Source: Cupriavidus pauculus (GTDB taxonomy: Bacteria > Pseudomonadota > Gammaproteobacteria > Burkholderiales > Burkholderiaceae). From it: a stretch of 64,000 nt of DNA. Made by a program: the position numbers and the translations under genes. Where the stretch lies: positions 3,038,001-3,102,000 of the forward strand of contig NZ_CP033969.1 in the NCBI RefSeq assembly GCF_003854935.1, written 5' to 3'. This document shows positions 29,176-40,164 of the stretch, in pieces (position 1 is the stretch's first letter; each line of letters begins with the position of its first letter). The notes beneath the pieces are model-generated. The model worked only from the letters and a program-made list of their open reading frames with translations. It did not search any database and had not been told where the DNA came from.

Positions 29176-29808
29176 TCAGGCCGCGTCGTCTTTGTTGGTT
29201 GCCGCGTCGCCGGGTTCCTGGGGCGCCGCCTGGATGCTGCCAAGGAGCTGTACCGTATGCACGTCGATCGGGCCGGCCGAGCTCTTGTCGAACTCGATCC
29301 CGGCATCCACGCCGATCCGCGCGATGTCGCCCGCGCCCAGGTCGGGCCGGTCGTAGACCGCGTGCATGGCTCCGAGCGCATAGTTGCGGCCCGAGCCGAT
29401 GCCCCAGAAACGGTCGAACGAGAACACCTCGCGGTAGGAATAGACGCCAAAGATGCCGCCCGGGTTGGCGATCAGGCAGACGATCTGCGAAGACTCGTAC
29501 GGGTCGTCGTCGTCTTCCTTGGTGTTGATGAAGTACTCGGTCTTGAGCCGTTCATGCACCTTCAGGAACGTCCGGAACACGTCGTCGCGCGTCAGCAGCC
29601 GGCATTCGTCGCCCATGCCCGTCAGCAGCGCGCGCATGACCGGGAAATGCGCGGTGGTGCCCGCCAGCGCGACAAAGCTCTCGCCCACGGGAATCACCTT
29701 CTGGTTGCGCTCGTAGGCACGCGACAGCCGCGTATCGCCGAACGTCACCAGCGCATCGGCCGCAATCGCTACCTCGTCACCCTTACGTACGACAACGCAG
29801 GTCGTCAT
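29176..29808 (-). CDS. Betaproteobacterial proteasome homologue (BPH), Ntn-hydrolase in the pdh operon
   Basis: A 210-residue protein with the proteasome beta/HslV-like Ntn-hydrolase fold. MTTCVVVRKGDEVAIAADAL places a Thr at residue 2, the likely nucleophile after Met removal, and the AADALVTFGDTRLS segment resembles the HslV/20S Asp17-Lys33 region (a Lys follows in NQKVIPVGE). GIGSGRNYALGAMHAV is the typical late beta-subunit motif. Proteasome-like genes called BPH have been described from betaproteobacteria. It corresponds to ORF3 between pdhB and pdhL in Ralstonia eutropha. No ATPase partner is adjacent. The last 20 residues are acidic and polar. Confidence 0.8.
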   Translation of the reverse strand: MTTCVVVRKGDEVAIAADALVTFGDTRLSRAYERNQKVIPVGESFVALAGTTAHFPVMRALLTGMGDECRLLTRDDVFRTFLKVHERLKTEYFINTKEDDDDPYESSQIVCLIANPGGIFGVYSYREVFSFDRFWGIGSGRNYALGAMHAVYDRPDLGAGDIARIGVDAGIEFDKSSAGPIDVHTVQLLGSIQAAPQEPGDAATNKDDAA

Positions 29809-29867
29809 GGCTCGCCCCTCGAATCGAATCGGCGGTCAGCCGGAAGCCCGGCGGACCGCCCAGGTAC

Positions 29868-31535
29868 TTAGAGCAGGATGCGGCGGAAGTCTGCCAGCAG
29901 TGCCGCAAAGTACGTGTTGAAGCGCGCGGCCTCGGCGCCGTCGATCACGCGGTGGTCCCACGACAGCGACAGCGGCAGCGTCAGGCGCGGCGCGAACTGC
30001 TTGCCGTCCCACACCGGCTTCATGTACGACTTGCACACGCCCATGATGGCCACTTCCGGCGCATTGATGATCGGCGTGAAGTACGTGCCGCCGATGCCGC
30101 CCAGCGACGAGATCGAGAAGCAGCCGCCCTGCATCTGGTCCGGCTTCAGCTTGCCGTCGCGGGCCAGCTTGGCCAGCTCGCCCATCTCCTGGCTGATCTC
30201 CAGCACGCCCTTCTTGTCGGCGTCCTTGATCACCGGCACGACCAGGCCGTTAGGCGTGTCAGCGGCAAAGCCGATGTTGAAGTACTTCTTCAGCACCAGG
30301 TTGTCGCCGTCCAGCGAGGCATTGAAGTTCGGAAACTTCTTCAGCGCCGCCACGGTGGCCTTGATCATGAACGCCAGCATCGTCACCTTGATGCCGGCCT
30401 TCTCGTTTTCCTTGTTCAGCTGCACGCGGAATGTTTCCAGCTCGGTGATGTCCGCCTCGTCGCAGTTCGTGACGTGCGGGATCATGACCCAGTTGCGGTG
30501 CAGGTTGGCACCCGAGATCTTCTTGATGCGCGACAGCGGCTTGGATTCCACCTCGCCGAAGCGCGTGAAATCAACCTTCGGCCACGGCAGCAGGTCCAGG
30601 CCGGCGCCCGAACCGCCGGCGGCGGCAGCGGCGGCCGGGGCAGCGGTCTGGCCCGACATCACACCCTTGACGAAGCCCTGCACGTCCTGCTGCGTGATAC
30701 GGCCCTTGGGGCCGGTGCCGGGCACGCGCGACACGTCCACGCCCAGTTCGCGCGCGAACTTGCGTACCGACGGGCTGGCGTGGGCGGCCTTGCCGGTCAC
30801 GCCCTGCGCGGCGGCGGGCGCCGGAGCGGCGGCCGGGGCCGGTGCGGGCGACGGCGCGGCGGCAGCGTGTGCCGGTGCAGCGGCCGGAGCCGGGGCCGGC
30901 GCCGAGGCGGCCGGTGCGGCGGCGGCCGCGCCACCGGCGGCTTCCAGGATCAGGATCAGCGTGCCTTCGGCGACGTTGTCGCCGACCTTGACCTTCACTT
31001 CCTTGACCGTGCCGCCCTGCGGGGCCGGCACGTCCATCGTGGCCTTGTCGGATTCCAGCGTGACCAGCGCGTCCTCGGCGTTGATCGTGTCGCCGGCCTT
31101 GACGTGGACTTCGATCACCGGCACGGCGTCATAGTCGCCGATGTCCGGCACCTTGACCTCGACGGTGCCACCGCCGGCCGGAGCCGGGGCAGGTGCCGGG
31201 GCGGCCGCGGGGGCCGGCGCGGCGGCTGCGGGCGCCGGGGCCGGTGCGGCGGCGGCCGGAGCCGGTGCGGGCGCCGGTGCCGACGCGGCGGCGCCGGCCG
31301 GTTCCAGCATTACCAGCACGGAGCCCTCGGCCACGTTGTCGCCGACCTTGATCTTCACTTCCTTGACCGTGCCGGCCTGCGGCGACGGCACGTCCATCGT
31401 GGCCTTGTCCGATTCCAGCGTGACCAGCGCGTCTTCCGCGTTGATCTGGTCGCCCGGCTTCACATGCACTTCGATGACGGGAACGGCGTCGTAGTCGCCG
31501 ATGTCCGGCACCTTGATTTCAATCGCTTGACTCAT
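29868..31535 (-). CDS. aceF: Dihydrolipoyllysine acetyltransferase (PDH E2) with two lipoyl domains
   Basis: A 555-residue E2 core protein. Two lipoyl domains (about residues 1-80 and 118-197), each with [11 protein letters not shown] containing the lipoylated Lys, are joined by long Ala/Pro linkers. A peripheral subunit-binding domain ([20 protein letters not shown] near 257-276) and the catalytic domain follow, ending with [15 protein letters not shown] that carries the active-site His and Asp. It transfers acetyl groups from E1 to CoA. It corresponds to pdhB of Ralstonia eutropha. It lies about 200 bp after aceE on the same strand. Confidence 0.95.
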   Translation of the reverse strand: MSQAIEIKVPDIGDYDAVPVIEVHVKPGDQINAEDALVTLESDKATMDVPSPQAGTVKEVKIKVGDNVAEGSVLVMLEPAGAAASAPAPAPAPAAAAPAPAPAAAAPAPAAAPAPAPAPAGGGTVEVKVPDIGDYDAVPVIEVHVKAGDTINAEDALVTLESDKATMDVPAPQGGTVKEVKVKVGDNVAEGTLILILEAAGGAAAAAPAASAPAPAPAAAPAHAAAAPSPAPAPAAAPAPAAAQGVTGKAAHASPSVRKFARELGVDVSRVPGTGPKGRITQQDVQGFVKGVMSGQTAAPAAAAAAGGSGAGLDLLPWPKVDFTRFGEVESKPLSRIKKISGANLHRNWVMIPHVTNCDEADITELETFRVQLNKENEKAGIKVTMLAFMIKATVAALKKFPNFNASLDGDNLVLKKYFNIGFAADTPNGLVVPVIKDADKKGVLEISQEMGELAKLARDGKLKPDQMQGGCFSISSLGGIGGTYFTPIINAPEVAIMGVCKSYMKPVWDGKQFAPRLTLPLSLSWDHRVIDGAEAARFNTYFAALLADFRRILL

Positions 31536-31735
31536 TCAGTGTCTCTCCTGGGCAGCCGGCACCGTGGTCCGTTACGCGCAACGCGGCAAACGCAATCGGC
31601 GAGGTTACTCTCGCCGCACGCATCTGTCACGCTGCCGCGCATCACCTGCGCCGCCGGGCGCCGCCGGACGAGCCGGGGGCGCCCGCGGCGCGGCGGGGCG
31701 CCGTGCTGCGGGGGTTCAGTCGTGCAAGTCCGGGG

Positions 31736-34423
31736 TCAGACCGACATCGGGTTCGGCTTGTTCGGGTCGAGGTTGTACTTCTTGATCGCCTCGGCCACCT
31801 TCTCGCGGCCGATCGCACCCTCGTCGGCCAGCGCCTTCAGCGCGGCCACCGTCACCCAGTTGCGGTCCACTTCGAAGAAGTGGCGCAGCTTCTCGCGCGT
31901 ATCCGAGCGGCCGAAGCCGTCGGTGCCCAGCACCACGTAGCGGCGCGGCACGAACGGACGGATCTGCTCGGCGAAGGCGCGGATGTAGTCGGTCGACGCG
32001 ATCACCGGGCCGCGCACGCCCTTGAGCTTCTGGGCGACGAACGATTCGCGCGGCGTCTCGGTCGGGTGCAGCAGGTTGTAGCGCTCCGTGGCCTGGCCTT
32101 CGCGGGCCAGCTCGGTGAAGCTCGGGCAGCTCCAGATGTCCGATTCCACGCCCCAGTCCTTCTTGAGCATGTCGGCGGCGGCGATCACCTCGCGGAAGAT
32201 GGTGCCCGAGCCCAGCAGCTGCACGCGCGGCGCGTTGCTGTTCTCCACGCCCTTGCGGAACTGGTACATGCCCTTGACGATGTCGCGTTCCACGCCAGCC
32301 GGCATTTCCGGATGCTCGTAGTTCTCGTTCATCACCGTCAGGTAGTAGTACACGTCTTCCTGCTCGGCGTACATGCGGCGCAGGCCGTCCTGCATGATCA
32401 CGGCCAGTTCGTACTGGAACGTCGGGTCGTACGAGATGCAGTTCGGGATGGCGGCGTGGAACACGTGCGAGTGGCCGTCCTCGTGCTGCAGGCCCTCGCC
32501 GTTCAGCGTCGTGCGGCCCGACGTGCCGCCCAGCAGGAAGCCGCGCGAGCGCATGTCGGCGGCGGCCCAGCACAGGTCGCCGATCCGCTGGATGCCGAAC
32601 ATCGAGTAATAGATATAGAACGGGATCATCTGCACGCCGTGCGTCGAGTACGACGTGGCGGCGGCAATCCAGTCGCACATGGCGCCGGCTTCGTTGATGC
32701 CTTCCTGCAGCACCTGGCCCGTCTGCGATTCCTTGTAGAACATGAGCTGGTCATGGTCTTCGGGCACGTACTTCTGGCCTTCCTGGTTCCAGATGCCGAC
32801 CTGACGGAACAGGCCTTCCATGCCGAACGTGCGCGACTCGTCGGGCACGATGGGCACCACGTGCTTGCCGATCTGCTTGTCCTTGAGCAGCGTGTTCAGG
32901 ATCCGCACGAACGCCATGGTCGTGGACACCTCGCGGCCTTCGCCGGTGGCCTTGAGCAGCGCGTCGAACGCCGACAGTTCGGGCACCTTCAGCGCCTCGG
33001 CCTTCTGGCGGCGGGTAGGCAGGTAGCCGCCCAGGTTCATGCGCGCCTGGCGCATGTATTCCAGTTCCTTCGAGCCTTCCTCGAAGGTCAGGTACGGCAC
33101 TTCCTCCAGCTTCTCGTCCAGCACCGGAATGCTGAACTGGTCGCGGAACGCGCGGATGGCGTCCACCGGCATCTTCTTCTGCTGGTGGGCCACGTTCATG
33201 GCCTGGCCGGCGTCGCCCATGCCATAGCCCTTGATCGTCTTGGCCAGGATCAGCGTGGGCTGGCCCTTGTGCTCGCTGGCGGCCTTGTACGCGGCGTAGA
33301 CCTTGTGCGGATCATGGCCGCCACGGTTCAGGCGCCAGATGTCGTCGTCGGACCAGTCGGCCACCATGGCCTTCAGTTCCGGCGTGTTGAAGAAGTGCTC
33401 GCGCACGTAGGCGCCGTCCTTGGCCTTGAAGGTCTGGTACTCGCCGTCCACGGCCTCCATCATCCGCTTCATCAGCAGGCCCTTGGTGTCGCGCGCCAGA
33501 AGCTGGTCCCAGCGGCTGCCCCAGACCACCTTGATCACGTTCCAGCCCGAACCGCGGAATTCCGATTCCAGTTCCTGGATGATCTTGCCGTTGCCGCGCA
33601 CCGGACCGTCCAGGCGCTGCAGGTTGCAGTTGATCACGAAGACGAGGTTGTCCAGCTTTTCGCGGCCGGCCATGCCGATCGCGCCCAGCGATTCCGGCTC
33701 GTCGGTCTCGCCGTCGCCCAGGAAGGCCCAGACCTTGCGGTCGCCGGCCTTGGCCAGGCCGCGGCTGTCCAGGTACTTCATGAAGCGGGCCTGGTAGATG
33801 GCCATGATCGGGCCCAGGCCCATCGACACGGTCGGGAACTGCCAGAAGTCCGGCATCAGCCACGGGTGCGGGTACGACGAGATGCCCTTGCCGTCCACTT
33901 CCTGGCGGAAGTTGTCGAGCTGCTCGGTCGTCAGGCGGCCCAGCAGGAACGCGCGCGAGTAGACGCCCGGAGCCGAGTGGCCCTGCACGAAGACCAGGTC
34001 GCCGCCGCTCTGTTCCGACGGGGCGCGCCAGAAGTGGTTGTAGCCCACGTCATAGAGCGTGGCCGCCGAGGCGAACGACGAGATGTGGCCGCCGACGTTG
34101 GTGTGCTTGTTGGCGCGCAGCACCATGGCCATGGCGTTCCAGCGCGTGTACGAGCGGATGCGGTGCTCGATGTCCTGGTCGCCGGGAATGCGGGCCTGCT
34201 GCTCCACCGGGATGGTGTTGATGTACGGGGTCTCGGCGTGGAACGGCTGCGTCACGCCGTTCACGCGCGCGTATTCGATCTGCTTGTCGATCAGGAAGGC
34301 TGCGCGTTCGGCGCCTTCCGCGTTCAGGACGCCCTGCAGGGCATCCAGCCATTCGTGCGTTTCCTGGGGATCTGCGTCGTTGGCGCTGCTGGCGCCGAGG
34401 ATCTGCTCTGGTACAGCGGACAT
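31736..34423 (-). CDS. aceE: Pyruvate dehydrogenase E1 component, homodimeric type
   Basis: An 895-residue thiamine diphosphate enzyme that decarboxylates pyruvate and acetylates the lipoyl arm of E2. The N-terminal segments YINTIPVEQQARIPGD and FVQGHSAPGVYSRAFLLGRL are characteristic, and the ThDP motif GDGETDEPESLG begins a GDG...N region ending FVINCNLQRLDGPVRG. C-terminal FVPRRYVVLGTDGFGRSDT is conserved. ATG 34423 follows CCAGGAGACAG. The E1-E2-BPH-E3 order equals pdhA-pdhB-ORF3-pdhL in Ralstonia eutropha. Confidence 0.96.
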   Translation of the reverse strand: MSAVPEQILGASSANDADPQETHEWLDALQGVLNAEGAERAAFLIDKQIEYARVNGVTQPFHAETPYINTIPVEQQARIPGDQDIEHRIRSYTRWNAMAMVLRANKHTNVGGHISSFASAATLYDVGYNHFWRAPSEQSGGDLVFVQGHSAPGVYSRAFLLGRLTTEQLDNFRQEVDGKGISSYPHPWLMPDFWQFPTVSMGLGPIMAIYQARFMKYLDSRGLAKAGDRKVWAFLGDGETDEPESLGAIGMAGREKLDNLVFVINCNLQRLDGPVRGNGKIIQELESEFRGSGWNVIKVVWGSRWDQLLARDTKGLLMKRMMEAVDGEYQTFKAKDGAYVREHFFNTPELKAMVADWSDDDIWRLNRGGHDPHKVYAAYKAASEHKGQPTLILAKTIKGYGMGDAGQAMNVAHQQKKMPVDAIRAFRDQFSIPVLDEKLEEVPYLTFEEGSKELEYMRQARMNLGGYLPTRRQKAEALKVPELSAFDALLKATGEGREVSTTMAFVRILNTLLKDKQIGKHVVPIVPDESRTFGMEGLFRQVGIWNQEGQKYVPEDHDQLMFYKESQTGQVLQEGINEAGAMCDWIAAATSYSTHGVQMIPFYIYYSMFGIQRIGDLCWAAADMRSRGFLLGGTSGRTTLNGEGLQHEDGHSHVFHAAIPNCISYDPTFQYELAVIMQDGLRRMYAEQEDVYYYLTVMNENYEHPEMPAGVERDIVKGMYQFRKGVENSNAPRVQLLGSGTIFREVIAAADMLKKDWGVESDIWSCPSFTELAREGQATERYNLLHPTETPRESFVAQKLKGVRGPVIASTDYIRAFAEQIRPFVPRRYVVLGTDGFGRSDTREKLRHFFEVDRNWVTVAALKALADEGAIGREKVAEAIKKYNLDPNKPNPMSV

Positions 34424-34638
34424 GACTGTCTCCTGGGTAAATTCCTGCCCCGGCGGCCGCCCGGTGGGGCGGTTATCGGTCGGCCGGTCTGACGGTGTTG
34501 ACGTCGCGGCGAAAGCCTTGCCTTCCTGCCCTGGCATCGGTGTACGGTCCAGGACGGGGATCTTTCTTGTCGGGTCGCATCGCCCGGATCCTCAAGCTCA
34601 AGCGCATGGCTGGCGCCCGCATTTGTTCGGTCGAAGCG

Positions 34639-34668
34639 ATTCTATGGAAGCACAGCAACCGCTGACAA
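34639..34668 (-). promoter_or_regulatory. pdh operon promoter
   Basis: On the minus strand TTGTCA (34668-34663), an 18-bp spacer and TAGAAT (34644-34639), about 215 bp before aceE. A plus-strand TATAAT at 34699-34704, probably serving the sensor kinase gene, lies 30 bp away, so the two promoters are back to back. Confidence 0.55.
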
Positions 34669-34857
34669 GCTAAATTTTCAGATTACGAAGTCCTTTCTTA
34701 TAATGTGAAATATTGCCGCAGTGCACCAGAATCTGTCCGGTGGCGCGGGCTGGCGGGTCGCCGGGCGCCGCGCCCCGGCTTGTGCCGGATAGGCGCTTTC
34801 CCCAAGCGACGCACTGCAATAAAGCCGATACACTGGCCGGTCGACCGTCAATCCCTT

Positions 34858-37479
34858 ATGCAGTTCTTCGAACGAATCCTCTCCGGCCTGCGCACGGCCA
34901 TCCTGCCCCCGGGCTCCGCCGGCACGGTCGGCGACGCCTCCCACGAGGTGCCGCCCGGCGTGGCATCGGCCCGTCACGGCGATGCGCACCCCGACCACCC
35001 CGACCACGGCGACCCGGCCGATCACGTCGACCATCCCGACGCGATGGAGCCACTGGCCGCCCCGCCGCGCCGGCTGTGGATCATGCGCTGGCGCAACCTT
35101 GTGGCAACCAGCTGGTTCATGTTCATCCCGCTGGTGGCCATCGTGCTGTTTACGGTGGCGATGGGGGTGATCCTCTGGTCGCTGCACGAGACCGAGCGCC
35201 AGCAGCAGCGCGACGCGCTGTACCGCGACGCCGCCTGGGCGCAGCAGCGCGTGCGGCTGTCGCTGCTGAGCAACCAGGACCAGATGGCCTCGCTGGCGCG
35301 CGACATCGCCGCCGCGCAGCTGGACCAGGGCGCCTACCGCACCGCCGCGCAGGAAATCCTGCGCGAGAACCCCGAGATCGTCTTCATCAACTGGCTCGAT
35401 GCCACCAAGCGCGGGCGCTGGTCGCTGCCGTCGACGTCCGAGTTCGCCGGGCGGTTGCGCGAGACCGTGGACAAGCCGCTGGAACCCGAGGTGCTGGACA
35501 CCTTCGACGCCGCGCGCGAGACCCAGCGCGTGGTCTACTCGCGCCCGCTGACCAACGACCGCGGCGACAGCTTCATGCTGATGGAAGTGCCGATCGTGCG
35601 CGACAACGAGTTCCTGGGCACCCTGGGCGCGCTCTATTCGATCAACGGCATCCTGACGCACCTGCTGCCGCCCGAGCTGACCGAGCGCTACCGCTTCTCG
35701 CTGATCGACAAGAACAACCAGACGCGCGCCAGCACGTCGGTGCGCCCGGTGCCGGGCAACGCGCTGTCGTACGAGGTGCTGCTGGACCCGCCCGGCCATT
35801 CGCTGTCGCTGCGGGCCGACGCCTATCCGCCGCCGTCGAACCTGCCCAACAACATGCTGCTGTGGCTGGTGGTGGGGCTGTCGTGCTTCCTGCTCTGGAG
35901 CCTCTGGAGCATGTGGCGGCACACCAGCCGCCGCTCCGAGGCCCAGCGCGCGTTGCTGGCCGAGACGTCGTTCCGGCGCGCGATGGAAAACTCGATGCTG
36001 ATCGGCCTGCGCGCGCTGGACCTGAACGGCCGCATCACCTACGTGAACCCGGCGTTCTGCCGCATGACGGGCTGGGCCGAGACCGAGCTGGTCGGCCGCA
36101 TCCCGCCCTTCCCCTACTGGCCGCCGAACGACCAGCAGGAGATGCAGAAGCAGATCGACCTGACGCTGCAGGGCAAGTCCCCCGCCACCGGCTACGAGAT
36201 GCGCGTGATGCGCCGCGACGGCAGCAGCTTCTTTGCGCGGATGTACGTCTCGCCGCTGGTGGACAGCCGCGGCCGCCACACGGGCTGGATGAGTTCGATG
36301 ACGGACATCACCGAGCCCAAGCGCGCCCGCGAGGAACTGGCCGCCGCGCACGACCGCTTCACCACGGTGCTGGAAAGCCTGGACGCCGCGGTGTCGGTGC
36401 TGGCCACCGACAAGGCCGAACTGCTGTTCGCCAACCGCTACTACCGCCAGTTGTTCGGCTGGGAGGCCGAGGGCCACCTGAAGCTGGCCGGCGACGACTT
36501 CGACAAGGAGCAGATGTCGAGCGACAACACCGACTTTGTCGATGCCTACGCCGGCCTGCCCGCATCGGAGCTGATGCCGTACGCGTCTGACGCGCGCGAG
36601 GTGTTCGTGCCCGACATGCAGAAGTGGTTCGAGGTGCGCCGCCGCTACATCCAGTGGGTGGACGGCCACCTGGCGCAGATGCAGATCGCCACGGACATCA
36701 CCGTGCGCAAGGCGGCCGAGGAAATGGCCCGCCAGCACGAGGAACGCATCCAGTTCACCAGCCGCCTGACCACGATGGGCGAGATGGCGTCGTCGCTGGC
36801 GCACGAGCTGAACCAGCCGCTGGCCGCCATCAACAACTACTGCATGGGCGCCGTGGCGCGGCTGCACTCGGGCCGCAGCACGCCGCAGGACCTGATTCCG
36901 GTGCTGGAGAAGACGTCGGCCCAGGCCGTGCGGGCCGGCACCATCATCAGCCGCATCCGGGGCTTCGTGAAGCGCAGCCAGCCGCAGCGGCGCGAGGCGG
37001 CGCTGCACGACATCGTGGCCGACGCAGTGGGCCTGGCCGACCTGGAAGCCACGCGCCGCCGCGTGACCATCCTGACCCGCCTGCCCGCCCCGCCGCTGAT
37101 GCTCTACGTCGACCCGGTGCTGATCGAGCAGGTGCTGGTCAACCTGCTCAAGAACGCCGTGGAGGCCATGGCCGGCCTGCCCGCCATGCGCGCCGCCGGC
37201 GTGGTGCGGCTGCATGCGCGGGTCGAGAACGTCGAATTCGGCCAGTGCGTCTGCATCGACGTGATCGACCAAGGCCCGGGCGTGGACGAGGCCACCAAGG
37301 AACGGCTGTTCGAACCGTTCTTCAGCACGAAGTCCGACGGAATGGGCATGGGCCTGAATATCTGCCGCTCGATCATCGAATCGCACCAGGGGCGCCTCTG
37401 GGTCGAAAACAATGTGGACGGCATCGGTTGTACGTTTAAAATCACCCTGCCGCTGCAGCCGGCGCTGCCCGAACAGTAA
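34858..37479 (+). CDS. Membrane sensor histidine kinase with two PAS domains (FixL/DctB-like)
   Basis: An 873-residue kinase. Cytoplasmic residues 40-61 hold six His alternating with Asp. A first transmembrane helix spans about 86-107 (SWFMFIPLVAIVLFTVAMG), a periplasmic sensor domain about 108-335, and a second helix about 337-357 (LLWLVVGLSCFLLW). Two PAS domains follow, then the kinase with phosphoacceptor His649 (SSLAHELNQPLAAINNY), N-box NLLKNAVEA and G-box DQGPGVDE...GMGMGLNICRS. The start at 34858 is the first plausible ATG after TATAAT at 34699. Signal is unknown. The partner is the FixJ-like gene downstream. Confidence 0.88.
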   Translation: MQFFERILSGLRTAILPPGSAGTVGDASHEVPPGVASARHGDAHPDHPDHGDPADHVDHPDAMEPLAAPPRRLWIMRWRNLVATSWFMFIPLVAIVLFTVAMGVILWSLHETERQQQRDALYRDAAWAQQRVRLSLLSNQDQMASLARDIAAAQLDQGAYRTAAQEILRENPEIVFINWLDATKRGRWSLPSTSEFAGRLRETVDKPLEPEVLDTFDAARETQRVVYSRPLTNDRGDSFMLMEVPIVRDNEFLGTLGALYSINGILTHLLPPELTERYRFSLIDKNNQTRASTSVRPVPGNALSYEVLLDPPGHSLSLRADAYPPPSNLPNNMLLWLVVGLSCFLLWSLWSMWRHTSRRSEAQRALLAETSFRRAMENSMLIGLRALDLNGRITYVNPAFCRMTGWAETELVGRIPPFPYWPPNDQQEMQKQIDLTLQGKSPATGYEMRVMRRDGSSFFARMYVSPLVDSRGRHTGWMSSMTDITEPKRAREELAAAHDRFTTVLESLDAAVSVLATDKAELLFANRYYRQLFGWEAEGHLKLAGDDFDKEQMSSDNTDFVDAYAGLPASELMPYASDAREVFVPDMQKWFEVRRRYIQWVDGHLAQMQIATDITVRKAAEEMARQHEERIQFTSRLTTMGEMASSLAHELNQPLAAINNYCMGAVARLHSGRSTPQDLIPVLEKTSAQAVRAGTIISRIRGFVKRSQPQRREAALHDIVADAVGLADLEATRRRVTILTRLPAPPLMLYVDPVLIEQVLVNLLKNAVEAMAGLPAMRAAGVVRLHARVENVEFGQCVCIDVIDQGPGVDEATKERLFEPFFSTKSDGMGMGLNICRSIIESHQGRLWVENNVDGIGCTFKITLPLQPALPEQ

Positions 37480-37617
37480 CGGGCGCACCCCCTGGCATGC
37501 CGGGCGACCCTCTGCCGCGGGGCATCGGGAGGCCGGCCGGACCGTTTGCCCAGGGGTGTTGCGCACCGGCGCATGCAGTTACACTTCGTTGCAAACGACT
37601 TTGCCCCAGGAGACTTC

Positions 37618-38250
37618 ATGACCGCAACGCCCAGCCCAACGCCGCATCGTGGCGAGACCGTCTTCATCGTCGATGACGATGAAGCGATGCGCGACTCGCT
37701 GACCTGGCTGCTAGAGGGCAACGGCTACCAGGTGCGCAGCTTCAACAGCGCCGAGCAGTTCCTGTCCGCCTACGACGCCGGCGCGGTGTCGTGCCTGATC
37801 CTCGACGTGCGCATGCCGGGCATGAGCGGCCCGGAACTGCAGGAGCGCATGATTGCCGAGAACATCGACATCCCGATCGTGTTCATCACCGGCCATGGCG
37901 ACGTGCCGATGGCCGTGTCGACGATGAAGCGCGGCGCCGTGGACTTCATCGAGAAACCGTTCGACGAGTCCGAACTGCGCGCGCTGGTGGAACGGATGCT
38001 GCAGAAGGCCCGCACCGACCATTCCGCCGCCCGCGAGCAGCGCGCCGCCAAGGACCTGCTGGCCAAGCTGACCACGCGCGAACAGCAGGTGCTGGAGCGC
38101 ATCGTGGCCGGCCGCCTGAACAAGCAGATTGCCGACGACCTGGGTATTTCCATCAAGACCGTGGAGGCGCACCGCGCCAACATCATGGAAAAGCTCAACG
38201 TCAACACCGTGGCCGACCTGCTGCGCCTGGCGCTGTCGCGCAACGCCTGA
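37618..38250 (+). CDS. FixJ/NarL-type response regulator
   Basis: A 210-residue regulator with an N-terminal receiver (DDDE at 19-22, phosphoacceptor Asp63 in ILDVRMPGMSG, Lys in FIEKPF) and a C-terminal LuxR-type helix-turn-helix (TTREQQVLERIVAGRLNKQIADDL with SIKTVEAHRANIMEKL). The LuxR output and receiver sequence match FixJ/TodT/DctR-like regulators. ATG 37618 follows AGGAGA. It is 139 bp after the kinase gene and is its presumed partner. Target genes are unknown. Confidence 0.92.
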   Translation: MTATPSPTPHRGETVFIVDDDEAMRDSLTWLLEGNGYQVRSFNSAEQFLSAYDAGAVSCLILDVRMPGMSGPELQERMIAENIDIPIVFITGHGDVPMAVSTMKRGAVDFIEKPFDESELRALVERMLQKARTDHSAAREQRAAKDLLAKLTTREQQVLERIVAGRLNKQIADDLGISIKTVEAHRANIMEKLNVNTVADLLRLALSRNA

Positions 38251-38304
38251 GGCGCCCGCGCCCGGCCTGTCCCCCCTCCCGCCGCGCGGGAGCGGGGCGC
38301 CGCC

Positions 38305-39003
38305 CTACTTCCCCCGCAGATAGTCCTCGTCGGCAAACGTCACCACCCATTGCGGGCGGTAGATGACGAAGATCGCCACCAGCATGCCGGTCAGGAACGC
38401 CTCGCCGAACGCGATGACGACCACGCCGGTCAGGCTTTCGGCGGCCGACAGGCCCACGTCGGCCGGAAACCCCGTGTGCGCCAGCCACGCCACGCGCAGC
38501 GCGCCGGCCACGATGGCCGCCAGCAGCGCGGCAAAGTAGCCGTGGCCCAGGATGAAGATGAACAGGTGGCGCGGCAGCCAGCGCCGCATGGCCGCCTGCA
38601 GCGCCACCGTCACGAAGGCGGGCACGGCCGCCATCCAGACGAAGCGCGGCGCCAGCGACACCCAGTGGATGTCCTGCCAGGCCAGGCCGGACAGGTAGGC
38701 CAGCCCCAGCAGCGAGATCACGTTGGCAACCGCCAGCGACACCAGCGCCAGCGGCAGCCCGAACATCGTCACGGCCAGCGTGGCGCCCATCAGCTGGATC
38801 ACCACCCCGCCGCCCAGCGTGGCGCGCGCCGACCAGAGCAGCGCCAGCAGCACCAGCGTGCCCAGCCAGGCATGCTGCAGCGGTTCTCGGTCCAGCACCC
38901 GCCACGGCCGCTGGGCCAGCGCCCAGGCCAGCACCGCCACGGCCAGCGTGGGCAGCGGCCAGGTCGCCAGCAATTCCTGAATTGAAGATTCTTCGATGTC
39001 CAT
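38305..39003 (-). CDS. CbiM-like energy-coupling factor membrane protein, orphan
   Basis: A 232-residue very hydrophobic protein with about six to seven transmembrane helices, for example [41 protein letters not shown] and [34 protein letters not shown] and the C-terminal [21 protein letters not shown] resemble COG3235 and CbiM/NikM substrate-binding S components of ECF transporters. The usual CbiN, CbiQ and CbiO partners are absent nearby, so it is an orphan with unknown substrate. It is convergent with the response regulator gene, with about 55 bp between stops. Confidence 0.75.
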   Translation of the reverse strand: MDIEESSIQELLATWPLPTLAVAVLAWALAQRPWRVLDREPLQHAWLGTLVLLALLWSARATLGGGVVIQLMGATLAVTMFGLPLALVSLAVANVISLLGLAYLSGLAWQDIHWVSLAPRFVWMAAVPAFVTVALQAAMRRWLPRHLFIFILGHGYFAALLAAIVAGALRVAWLAHTGFPADVGLSAAESLTGVVVIAFGEAFLTGMLVAIFVIYRPQWVVTFADEDYLRGK

Positions 39004-39162
39004 CGCCGGATGCTAGCAGCCGCCGGGGCCCGTTTGCTTGCATCGCGTCAAGGCGTCGCCGAATGCCGCCGACCCCTTATAATTCGGCTTTTGCCCCGCG
39101 CAGGCCCCCTTGGCGCGCGGCGCGCCGCCCCATCCTTCCAGCCTTTCCAGTCACGTACACCC

Positions 39163-40020
<858 letters not shown>

Positions 40021-40164
40021 TACCGGGCGCCGGGGCGCGCCGGACGCGCGCCAATCGGCCCGATAGCAAAGTCGTACTGGATATTTGGCCGCCAAGGCCT
40101 CATCTTGCACAGGTACATCGTGCCGCCGTGCGCTGTTGCCGCGGCACGCCAACCGGGAATCGCC

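Noticed and set aside
34699-34704. Strong promoter for the sensor kinase from TATAAT
   Set aside because: The -10 is good, but the best -35 (TTTTCA at 34675-34680, 18 bp) is poor, so it was not listed as a firm feature.
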